NCBI GenBank assembly: GCA_003952965.2 | Contig: CM025849.1 | Coordinates: 14,801,949 to 14,865,948 of the forward strand | Reading direction: 5' to 3' | DNA: 64,000 nucleotides | Source: Morella rubra | Lineage: Eukaryota; Streptophyta; Magnoliopsida; Fagales; Myricaceae | Shown: positions 36,815 through 47,234 of the stretch, in pieces | Layout: each line of letters opens with the position of its first letter | How positions within the stretch are numbered: the stretch's first letter is position 1 | Program-made: the position numbers and the translations under genes | The notes under the pieces: model-generated | Database searches by the model: none | The model's input: the letters and a program-made list of their open reading frames with translations, nothing else | Told to the model about the DNA's origin: nothing

Positions 36815-39209
36815 ATGGGAGAAATGTCGACCTTCCAATTGGGCGTCATTGGCGCGTTGTTCCTTTCAGTGGCATCATCTGTGTCCATTGTTATATGCAA
36901 CAAAGCTTTGATGAGCTTTCTTGGCTTCCCTTTTGGTAAAATTCCACCCTTGTTTTGGTATTATCCTCTCAGCAGGTTACTAGTTTGACTGTATTGAATA
37001 AAGAGAAGGCCCCGATTTTAAGTAATATGTATCAAAGGTTAAATTCCTGATCAATTTGATGTGAAATTGTAATTCAACACTAAAAGGAATGGTTTTCATA
37101 TATACAGACAGGAGCAAGGCGCCTTGTAATATCAAAAGCTCTGACAAGCACTAGAAGATTTTTATTTCCATAGAAATTTGTGTAAACTAATTCACTTGTC
37201 CCCGGTGTACTATATTGCCCATGTGGTGCTGTTAGCTTATTGGATATCCTTTTGTTATTTAACAACTCCTCTCGCCATTGTTTTCTTCTGCTTTTTTTCC
37301 TTGTTGCAGCTACTACCCTCACTAGTTGGCATCTTATGGTGACATTCTGCACACTTCATGCGGCACAACGCTTCAATTTCTTCGAGGCAAAGTCCACTGA
37401 TACAAAGACTGTAATACTCTTTGGCCTCCTAAATGGCGTTTCAATTGGACTTCTCAACTTGAGCCTTGGTTTCAACTCCATTGGGTTCTACCAGGTTGAC
37501 TTCAATTCTTCTACTTAGGACCTTACAGGATCATAAACCTCTTATTTCTCATACTGAATTACTTTGCATCCAAACCAGTAAATTTACAAGATAAGTGCTA
37601 GTCTAGTTGTATAAAATTGAGAATCTATTAAGGATTTTCTTACATCAAGATAATGAAGGAAAACTTCCATAGCGCATGATTAAATGTCTATGGAAAGAAA
37701 TCTAATGGCCTAGCTTTCACATCTGTATAAAGATTAACGAAGAACATATTTTAGGGCATGTAGCTTTCAAACAACTATATAATAGCAAACTTTAAGTAGC
37801 AGGAAGCTGCCTTCTTTATGAAATAGGACAAAATTCGCATCGGGAAAACCGACTTATAAAAGGCGATTACCTGTCATCTTAAAGATGTATTCAGTTATAT
37901 GTTATCAGTAGTCTAATGTATAACTATCTGTGTATTCACTCACGTCTTTGGTTTTCACACTTCTCCCATTGTTGGCAGATGACAAAACTTGCAATCATAC
38001 CATTCACTGTATTATTGGAAACAATTTTCTTGAAAAAGCAATTCAGGTACTATTAGACTTCAGGGACCTTTCATTTATAATTTTCAAAGAGGATTGCAAG
38101 CACTGACTGTATACCCTTTCCTGTTTAAATTTGCAGCCAGAAGATAAAGTTCTCTCTCTTCCTCTTACTCATAGGAGTTGGCATTGCCTCTGTAACGGAT
38201 CTTCAGCTCAATTTTGTTGGGACCATTCTGTCTCTTTTGGCCATCATTACTACCTGTGTTGGTCAAATTGTATCCTTTTGCTCTCCCTGCTGTCTATTTC
38301 AGTGGAATGGTTGTTTAGTTGTTTGGCAGAACAAATATGTGCAGGCAATGGTTTTGGTTTTATATTTATTATATTCAGGGATTGAATAAAATGTTCATTC
38401 TTAACCTGACAACCTATTCAGCTGACAAACACCATACAAAAGAGGCTAAATGTCTCTTCAACTCAGCTGCTCTACCAGTCAGCTCCATTTCAGGCAGCAA
38501 TTCTCTTTGTCTCAGGCCCTCTGGTTGATCAGTTCCTCACCAAACAAAGTGTCTTTGCCTTTAAATATTCTCCTATAGTCGTGGTAAATAAATTACTGCC
38601 CTTGCGCTTCCTTTCTGCTTATGGTGTATGCAAATTGTTAAACATAATTCCCAAAAATCATCATAAGATTTGTGGTGATTGATTGGAAATGACATGTGCA
38701 GGGATTTATCGTACTTTCGTGCCTAATAGCCGTCTCCGTGAACTTCAGCACCTTTCTAGTGATTGGCAAGACATCGCCGGTTACATATCAAGTGCTAGGC
38801 CACCTAAAGACATGTCTTGTTCTTGGCTTTGGCTATACACTGCTCCATGATCCGTTCACAGAGAGGAACATTATTGGAATCCTAGTCGCTGTTTGGGGCA
38901 TGGGACTTTATTCATATTTTTGCACCCAGGAGAATAAGAAGAAACAATCCAATGATGTGCCATTGATATCTCAGGTACCCTGATCCCTCTCTCTCTCTCT
39001 CTCTCTCTCACACAGTATCCAATATGCTTTTCACTAGAATAGAAATTTAAGGATTCATCTTGCTTCTCATTTCTTTTTTCTTTTCAATTTCTAATTCTCA
39101 GATTAAAGATAAAGATGATGATGCTCCGGTTTTGGTTGGGAAGAACATGGGCCATCCAGATAAGGAAAGTCACGAAGCTAAGAAGTCAAGCAAGGACTCT
39201 GTTGTTTAA
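36815..39209 (+). CDS. UXT: UDP-xylose transporter (UXT-type nucleotide-sugar carrier)
   Basis: Seven coding exons: 36815-36935, 37310-37494, 37979-38046, 38137-38269, 38422-38583, 38702-38974 and 39102-39209. They sum to 1050 nt and 349 residues with all junctions GT/AG and in phase. The protein is highly hydrophobic, with about ten predicted membrane spans of the NST/TPT (drug/metabolite transporter) fold. Diagnostic stretches are MGEMSTFQLGVIGALFLSVA, TLTSWHLMVTFCTLH, LGFNSIGFYQMTKLAIIPFT, SQKIKFSLFLLLIGVGIAS, and the substrate-site region GKTSPVTYQVLGHLKTCLVL. These match the plant UDP-xylose transporter clade, which moves UDP-xylose from cytosol into the Golgi lumen (exchanged for UMP) for xylan and xyloglucan synthesis. 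The tail (KDKDDDAPVLVGKN onwards) is charged and cytosolic. The ATG directly follows a splice acceptor. No lesions. Which UXT paralogue it is cannot be decided here. Confidence 0.93.
38986..39010. repeat. (CT)n microsatellite
   Basis: Starts 12 bases into the last intron of the UXT gene. Confidence 0.9.
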
Positions 39210-39771
39210 GTGATAGGTTTGGTGGAAAGTATCTTGTATTTTCGTGTTCTTCCAGATTCAGGACATTTTTTCCCCCTACAAAATCAAGACCTCTTGCTGA
39301 GTGTAAATGATTTTATTCTTTTGAATAAATCTACCTCTTCTCTGGCTCTCTCTCTCTGTGACCCGCTTCTTTTACTTCGTGTACCAATGTTGGTTCTTTC
39401 AAGAAAAATTAACAAAACTCTGAAGGTGGTTTAATTCAAGCAAAATGGGTCTCCTAAACAAATATACAATCATTTTGGCACTCAAAATCTTAGCCCTAAT
39501 TAAAAAATATATAAAATAATATTCTTTTTCCCATTAAATTATTTATTTTTTATTATAGTATTTATCTAAATCTTTCTTCTCTTCACTTTGTCACCGACTT
39601 TTATAAATTATCTAAATTTTTTCACTCACTTTCACACTCTAAAATTATTAACAACTCTATGAAATGGTGCTCGTTACGAGGCTCAGAGAAGATGTGTATA
39701 AAAGTGATAACATCTCAAGATCCGAACAAATTTCTGACTGTTTTGGCATATAAATAACAAGATCATCGCGT
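39210..39771. other. UXT 3' UTR and spacer
   Basis: The 3' UTR contains AATAAA at 39323-39328 as a possible polyadenylation signal. AT-rich spacer follows. No gene seen. Confidence 0.5.
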
Positions 39772-40012
39772 AGCCCAAGCCCAAGCCCAGTTGTGAGTTG
39801 AACAAAATAAAGAGAAAACTGAGTTGGCCAACCTCAGAATTCTGCCCAGGCCCCGCCTTTCCCATTGGGCAAAACACACGTGACCGAACCAGAGTCCCAG
39901 ACCCCACTTAATTCTTTTCTGTTTTTTTTGTCAAACTCTGACTGGCTGTTTTTAGTAGGATTTGTAGTCGCTCCCGCACCGAATAACAAGCTTACCTGGT
40001 GGAAAACCCTAA
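39772..40012 (+). promoter_or_regulatory. RPS28 promoter: three site II elements and a telo-box
   Basis: Three directly adjacent AGCCCA units (complement TGGGCT, site II) lie at 39772-39789, a further TGGGCA at 39867-39872, and the telo-box AAACCCTAA at 40004-40012. Site II plus telo-box is the classic arrangement upstream of plant ribosomal protein genes, bound by TCP and Telobox/PUR-alpha type factors and linked to expression in dividing cells. The motifs are seen; regulation is inferred. Confidence 0.7.
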
Positions 40013-40720
40013 CTCTCCCTTATAATCTTAGCGTCGCTTGGTTTAGGCCCCCTCTACCTCTACTTGGCAGCCGCTCGGTGCTCTCTTTTGCCCCCACCGA
40101 GTCTCTTCATCTTCGCGAGTAAGTTTTTCTTCTCTAGAGATATGTACCCTCAGTTTATGTTTTGGTTACAATCATTGGTTATTTTCTTTGAATGAGAAAT
40201 AAAAAGCAGAAGAGCTGAACTCACCTGGAAAGTACCAACTTTTTGTTTTATGACTTACCCAGATCGCAATTCGAGAACAGAGAAAATCAGGGATATACAC
40301 ATTATGTTTGCTCAGAATACTGTTTTAGATAGCTCGTTGTATTCTACAGTTTCGCGCTATCTCATTGATTTGTGCTCTAAGGAAATTTTCTGTAATAAGT
40401 GACTTAAGTTTTTGTTACACTTATTACTCGATTTAGTTGTGTTTGTTGCCGAGGGCGAAAGCAAATATTTAATGCAGGGTAAATGGACATAGCGTAGGAT
40501 TGAAATTACTAGGTGGTGATTGGAGCTACTGCGATATTGGGTTGGATTCCCTGGTTACTACTAAGTTAGCTATGTTTGTTGCGATGATTTCTTTCTGTCT
40601 TGGATGTGGCAAGGAAGCCATTACTGTTCGAGATTTTGCACTGATGCCCATGTTTTCTTGCTCTTTTTTTTCATGTTTTCTTGCTTATTTGTGTATAATT
40701 TTATTTGTTCCCAATGCAGG

Positions 40721-40918
40721 ATGGAATCCCAAGTGAAGCATGCAGTTGTGGTGAAGGTTATGGGTAGGACTGGATCGAGGGGTCAGGTGACTCAAGTGAG
40801 AGTCAAGTTTCTGGATGACCAGAACCGTTTCATTATGAGGAATGTGAAGGGACCCGTCAGGGAAGGTGATATCCTTACCCTGCTTGAGTCTGAAAGGGAA
40901 GCGAGAAGGTTGCGTTGA
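40721..40918 (+). CDS. RPS28: 40S ribosomal protein eS28
   Basis: An uninterrupted 65-residue frame, the exact usual length of plant eS28. It begins [20 protein letters not shown], continues [20 protein letters not shown] and ends [10 protein letters not shown], all hallmark stretches. The protein has an S1/OB-type fold and sits near the mRNA exit channel of the small subunit. The coding region is a single exon. A leader exon before about 40118 is joined by a 601-base intron (donor GCGA|GTAAGT at 40119, acceptor AATGCAG ending at 40719) one base before the ATG, as in many ribosomal protein genes. The upstream region carries site II and telo-box motifs. A decayed copy of this locus lies about 1.2 kb downstream. 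Confidence 0.95.
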   Translation: MESQVKHAVVVKVMGRTGSRGQVTQVRVKFLDDQNRFIMRNVKGPVREGDILTLLESEREARRLR

Positions 40919-41538
40919 TGGGCTCCTTGGTCTCCCCCACCTCCTATCTCCTCATTTTTTATCTCTATATTAATGCTCTGTTCTGGTAGTTCATTGATGG
41001 CGCTGTTAGCTTGGATAATATTTCTGGGACTTGTTTTGCCAAATGTGATAATTTGTATTGGATGGTTAAATTTTCTGGCTTGAAAGACTAAGCTTGTGTT
41101 TGTTGTGCCACTTTGTTGACAATTATGAGATTTGTTGATGATCTCTTTATACCCTGCTATCATAACACTCCAAACTGCTCAACTCCTACATGGAGGTGAT
41201 CGGCGGTGATCCACCGCATCCCATTGCACGGTGCAGCAGCTGGGACCGTGTGTGTGTGAGTGTGTGTGTGTGTGTTGTTTTTTTTCATTTTTTTTTTTTT
41301 TGTATTTATTTTTGATTTTGTCATTATATTTCTTAACAAATCTTTCAAAAAGGTTTGTGACCTATGTATGGGCTCAGGTTGCAAATCCCGTGGTGAAAGC
41401 TTGAGCTTTTCTGAAGCGAAAGAACACAAAAGAAACATCTAAAGACAGTCCATAGTAGGGGATTGCTATGGGGTCCTAGACTCAGTGGTTATCTTTTCCG
41501 TGGCATATGTTCAAGAATGTTATTCTAACAAATAGGGT

Positions 41539-41725
41539 ACAAGGCTAAGAGACGGGTCATCTTAAGGGGATGTCGACTTAAGTGATTCAGTTTTCGGTAT
41601 ATAATCAAGGTATCCTGAAGCTGATCTAAACACGTTCCGGGTGTAATAACTAACATGGATATGAAGTAGAGATCAAAGGAGTTGTTATACTCTACTTTCT
41701 AATTGTTATGATTTCGGCCTATTGT
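41539..41725. repeat. Direct repeat, upstream member (RPS28 downstream flank)
   Basis: The stretch around GCTGATCTAAACACG, GGGTGTAATAA and GATATGAAGTAGAGATCAAA recurs at about 42168-42480 in the same order, separated by small deletions. It forms part of the segmental duplication that also copied RPS28. Confidence 0.75.
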
Positions 41726-41806
41726 TTTCATAGGATAGCTCTCTATTTTAATAGATAGAAAGTTAGGATAAATGAGGGTAAATGACATAAGGATTAAATT
41801 ACACTA

Positions 41807-42550
41807 CTGCCCCTGACTACTAAGTTAGCTATATGAAATTACTGTTCGAGATTTTGCACTGAATGTTTTCTTGCTCTATGTTTTCTTGCTTATTCCCAAT
41901 GCAGGATTCCCAAGTTGCAGTCTGGATAGTAGGTGACTCAAGTCACCCTTTCACCATGATAAAGTCTTTGCGTTGATAGCAGTTCAAATTGGATAATATT
42001 TCTGGGACTTGTTTTGCCATGTGGTATTGGATCTGGCTCTAAGACTTTGTTGAAGAATTAAGTATACCTCCATAAGTAACTCCCAGTGCAGGCATTCCAC
42101 TGAAATAAGGATGAATCCAACAAATTCAAGTTTGTCAGAGAGGAAGACTAATTTATATCACTCGGGTAACAAGTAAGAGACTAGGAAGGATTCTAGGGGG
42201 TCGACTTAAGTGGTTAAGGTTTTAATCTTGGTGGTATATGTTCCTTCCGAGGTTCTATGTTCAAAATGTTATAGGTGCTACTAACTTTTGCGGGTTATCA
42301 CTTAAGATCTTTAGCTTGATAATATCTTAATTTATGTGAGATGAGAGGATAGTACAGTTTTCGGGATTAATCAAGGTATACCTAAGCTGATCTAAACACG
42401 TAACAACCGGGTGTAATAAGCATGGATATGAAGTAGAGATCAAAGGAGTTGTTATACTCTACTTTCTAATTGTTATGATTTGGCCTTTGATAGGCCTCAT
42501 TTTTTTAGATAGAATTAGGATAAGAGTAAGAATAAGATTATCAAGTATCC
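41807..42550 (+). pseudogene. Decayed tandem copy of the RPS28 locus
   Basis: Blocks follow the same order as in the parent locus: TACTAAGTTAGCTAT and ATTACTGTTCGAGATTTTGC (intron, parent about 40560-40640), TTTTCTTGCTTATT..CCCAATGCAGGAT (splice acceptor, parent 40675-40722), short coding scraps (TCCCAAGT, GTGACTCAAGT), then TTGGATAATATTTCTGGGAC (3' UTR, parent about 41010) and the downstream flank. Most of the coding sequence, including the start codon, has been lost through many small deletions, so no protein can be made. It ends at about 42550. Confidence 0.78.
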
Positions 42551-42559
42551 TGATAACTT

Positions 42560-45151
42560 AAAATTTTCATTATAACTTTTATGCTATTCAAAATTGTTTC
42601 GTAGTAGAATCACCCTACCATAAAAGTTTGTTTTTCTTCAAACTAAACAAAATAAGGCGTTTTATTGGTTTTCCTCGAAAGAATTAACACTGTTACCTAT
42701 AAGTAACAGAAGTCAGGCATTATTGCCACTGAAATCTGTTGCCAGGATGGCTTGCATTTCCAGTTAGGTCAAATTCATAAATAAATTTTCCAGATAAAAG
42801 AGGAAGACTAATGCAGAATATATCACACGCTTACTTGCACAAAAAAGAATTATGCAGGTTTTGGAATAGAGCTTTGTTTGACCCCCCAGGCCCAGTCCTA
42901 GGAGAGATAAGCCTACAAGTCCTAATTAAACCTTACTTGCACACCTAATTAAAGTGCTTCGTTTAAACTATCATTTGGGTAGGTGCCGAATCACTTTCTA
43001 TCGTCTCAAGAATATAACTCTCTCTATATTTATTTCGCAGACAAATAAATATTAAATTCACAATGATAAAATAAAAAATATTGCCACCAAAAAATTAATA
43101 GACTTGTAATTTTAAAGGTTAAAAAAAAAATTAGCATAGAGTGGAGAGTGTAAGATCAATAGTTAGTAGATAAAACATGAAAAAAGTGATAATTTCAGAT
43201 GTAAAGTGTAAAGTTCTATAGTTGAACGTTGTAAAATGTATTTTTTTTTTCTCTATTATTTCCTCCTTGAAACCTAAAATTTATCATAATGTTACAAGAT
43301 GTATTTATTCTTTGGGTAACAAGTGAAACTCTGTGGGAAAGACCCATCGAAGTGTCACTCGCCGCAGCGTGCATATAATTTTGGACGAAAAGATGAACCG
43401 TCCAGTTAAGTGAATCACGAGTCTAATCCTAATGCGATTCGAGCTCAAAACATCTGACTTTACAACTCATTCCAAAGCCCTTCTTGATCGCTGAGCTATC
43501 CTGTGGGGGAGACAAAATGTATTTATTCTATATCAACATCTCCTTAAAACCTATTTAGAAGAAAAAAAAAAAAAAAAAATCTCCTTAAAACCTGAAGACC
43601 CCATAATTTACTATCCCAGAACCCATAAGAGAAGCATAGACCCAAAAAAACATCGTGGGTAGAAAAAATGAAAAACACGTCATAGGGTCTAACAAAATAG
43701 CTAACCTCATCTAAGAGGAGCCTAAAACGCACAGTTTTTTAGGGACTCGTAGGTCTAAATTTCTGAGATTTATATGATCGGTGTCCCACTACAAAAAATA
43801 CGACACTAATTATAAATGATGGATAGAGACAGGTGACTTATAAGATAGAGTTTCATATGTATCTTTTGACGACAAATTCAAAAGGGTGTAGATAACAAGA
43901 GTTATGAATATTCTGAGGTTGAATAATTAATTGGTCGCTAAACTACCAAGGTCATGGTATCCTCTAGTTGTAATCTCTGAGATTCCAATCTAAACCACAA
44001 ATTAAATAAAGACCACCTCGTAGTTTTGTAATAGAAAAATCAAAGGTGAACAACGACTTGTTCCTTAAGAAGTCTATTGGCATCTCATTTATCTACCCTG
44101 AACAAAGAATTAAGGTAATATTCTAGTTGTACGTGGGATAGTGTATATTTAACATTAGGGTTTGTCTTGTTACGGAAAGGATTTTGGGGTTTATTGTTTT
44201 TGATATTTTTCTTATATACTCCTGACTCACTCAAAAATGAGCAACGCAAAGGCTATCTCAAATATAGGAGTTTTGTCGTGTAATTAGCCTAAAAGTTCAG
44301 ATCGTCACCTCAGGAAAAATAGATTAATTTCAAACTCGTGTAAAAATAAGAAGAAAATAAAAGCAGTGATATGTGCAATGAGTATAAAGATGTAAAATAA
44401 AAGAAAAGATTACTAAATACAGTTCAGATTTGTATTTTTGTATTTTTTGGGAGTTCGAAACGAAATTAAAGCACTAAAAAAAAAAAGACATTGAAAATTA
44501 AACGAAGATAGTAAAGATAACGTTGTTGGAGAATCCTAACATCCTTCGTATGTAAAATCTTAAACTTGCAAAATCAATCAGATGCTTGAAAGTTTAATCT
44601 GACTAACTTTACAACTTAGAGGATTTACACCGTCAGCTCTAGGTCAAAACATTCTAACAAAGCTATAATTACACTCTCAACACAAAAATATAAACTAAGA
44701 ATGTAACGTGCATTAAAGTAAATGGCAGAAAGTAATAACGGAAATTAAATGAAAAATAAATAAATAAATGACAATAATAAATGACAAGGAATAAAAAAAA
44801 GCACAAGATTCTTGAATTAAATAATATCATCTGATTACAACCCAAAATTCAAATTAAAAGAAAAGCAAATAATGAGAATATATTCTAAAGTGAAATAGAA
44901 ATTACAGAAAATTAAAGAGCAAGAAACATAATTCTAAATCTTAGGAATTGAAACACAAGATAATAGATTAATAAAGCATAAAGAAACTAATATAAAAACT
45001 GAATAATGACTGGAAAATAAAACTTGATGTTGGAAACCATGAGAAAAGAAAAGAAAAGAGAAGAAGTGAAGAGAGAAGGAGAGAAACGGCTGAAAAATAA
45101 AGAGAGAAGAAGAGAGTGAATGTGAGAGAAGAGAGAAAAGGAAAAAGAAAT

Positions 45152-45201
<50 letters not shown>

Positions 45202-45780
45202 AAAAAAAGCAGCTAAAGAGGGAGAATAAAAGTGGAGAGAAAAAGTGCAGCTAGGTTAGAAAAAATGGAAAAGAGGAGAATATGATGTAGAGTTTGCTAG
45301 GTTAAAAAGAAAGGAAGAGTAAAAAGAGAGATGGAGACAGAGATTTAAGTCTCTCATTTTTTCATTTAATTACAGCATTGTCATTAATGAGGCTCAAATG
45401 CTCCTGACATATTTTAGAGGCTTTGTGCTGTCATGTGTCCCAATAGACTGTACATTATCCTTTATAAGTTCAAAAAATAATTAATTATACCACCCTACAC
45501 AAAAATACTTAATTATCCCATGACATCATATGATGAAATTAAATTCATAAAATAATTACAATGTTAATAATCATAATGCAAATGATCAAATAAATTATTT
45601 TAAAATGTATCTAGAGTACAAGCAAGCTAAAGATGGAGAAAAATTGCTTGTGCAATAAATTAAATTCAAAGTCATATAAATTCAACAATTAAATATACAA
45701 CTTAAATTTATGCCTCTTAACCATCTTTCCATCTAAAACCAATATTTAAAACATTAAATAATTAATATTATATTAGTTTT
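42560..45780. other. AT-rich intergenic region
   Basis: No gene is recognisable on either strand. It includes low-complexity purine-rich DNA (44990-45350) with a long (GA)n run at 45155-45198 and a CACTA-like terminus motif (CACTACAAAAAAT, 43788-43800). In particular I see nothing resembling the missing second exon of the LSI2-like gene found at 59 kb. Confidence 0.5.
45155..45198. repeat. (GA)n microsatellite
   Basis: About 22 GA units in a purine-rich tract. Confidence 0.92.
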
Positions 45781-45910
45781 AGATGTACTAAACATGCAAT
45801 ATTCGAGCTCAATCAACTCCACTATGTATTGCCCTATATATTGGATGTGTGAGGGAGAAAGGTTAATACACTTTCTTCTCTCTTATGTGGAATCCTTAGT
45901 TTCTCCAACA

Positions 45911-45922
45911 TAGTATCAAAGC
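45911..45922 (+). other. Primer-binding site of the copia element
   Basis: TAGTATCAAAGC differs at two positions from TGGTATCAGAGC, the complement of initiator tRNA-Met that primes plant copia elements. It directly follows the LTR end CCAACA. Confidence 0.65.
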
Positions 45923-47234
45923 ATTAGGGTTAGAAATTTTATGTTGCTTCTTCCTATACGATTTTTTTTTTGTTTCTTTCTTCCTTTGCTTTTTTTTCTT
46001 CATGCTTTGTTGGTTTTTTTAATGTGAGCAGCAACACATTCATAATGCCATTGGAATGTGGTTGCTACCCCTGAATATGGTTGTAAGTTGATGGGCAAAA
46101 CCAAGTATGGCTACCATTACTGTTATGAGTTGTGGTTCAATACTTGTTTGACGATTTTGGTGGTTTCTGGCCTGATTTTGGTGGTTTTGGAGTGCTATGT
46201 GGTCTCTGATGGTGGTGTCGGCTATGTTCCCTTATAGTTTTCCTTTTTCTTGTGTTTTTGGGGATCGGCGGCATGTTCTATGGTGGCTGGTGACTTTCTG
46301 GAAAGTTCTGTGGCTATTGGGGATGCCGTAGGTTTGGTTGTGGTCGGCAGGGCCTGGGTATTGTTTATGGTGGCCCTCAGTAGTTGTTGGTAGTTGCTCG
46401 AGGTTTGGACCTTTGGTAACAGTTGGGTGTTCATGGTGGGAAGACTAGACTTAAGAGAACTAGTTTCTGGTGGTGGCTAGTGGTTGTCCGTGACTGATGC
46501 AACTTCACCAGCGACGTTGGTGGTCTCAGTGTGCTCAGGTGAAGATGATGCAACCCAAGTGGGCTCAAGTTGCCTAAGTTTTAAGTTGGAAAGAGGCAAC
46601 CCAGAATTTTGGGTTGGAAAGAGGTAGCCCAGGTGTGGCCTATTAGTTGGGTTTTCGAGTGTGTTGTTTGGCCCGAGTTACCCAATAACAAATTCAGGCT
46701 TGTACTTTGGGTCGGGCTGACCAATTGTTGATTTTGGGTTTGTTGTTTGGTTTGAGTTGACCCACGCACGCAGTTTCACTCAATCCCAACCTGACTTTGT
46801 TACCGAAGCGTACTCATATCGGCTAGCCAACTTGTTTTGGCCGGTTTAGGCAAATTTTGGCCAATTCTCAATGTTTTCCATTCGATATTTGGTGGATTTT
46901 GACCGATTCTTGGTGGATTATGGTTTTTTTTTTTTGCACTTTTTCGGTTGGTATTGTAGAATTTCGGCCAGTTTTTGATGTTTTTGCAACTGATTTTAGT
47001 GAATTTCGGCCGATTCTTGGTGGATTTCATCCTGTATTTTTGGATTTTGGACAGTTGTTGCGCTCCTTCTGCCAATTTGTGGTATTCAACTCCGTTTCTG
47101 GTATTCTTAGTTTTGTTCTCACTTATTTTGGATATGAGTGGTTCTCGCGATGACCGTGATTCTCATGGTAGTGGACGTCGTGGAAGTTGATCTCCCGCAA
47201 ATGTACTCATTATGGTCGTTCCAACCATTCCATT

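Noticed and set aside
43330-43510. tRNA-like stretch (GATCGCTGAGCTATCCTGTGG)
   Set aside because: No cloverleaf with a proper T-arm and acceptor stem could be drawn; probably a dispersed repeat.
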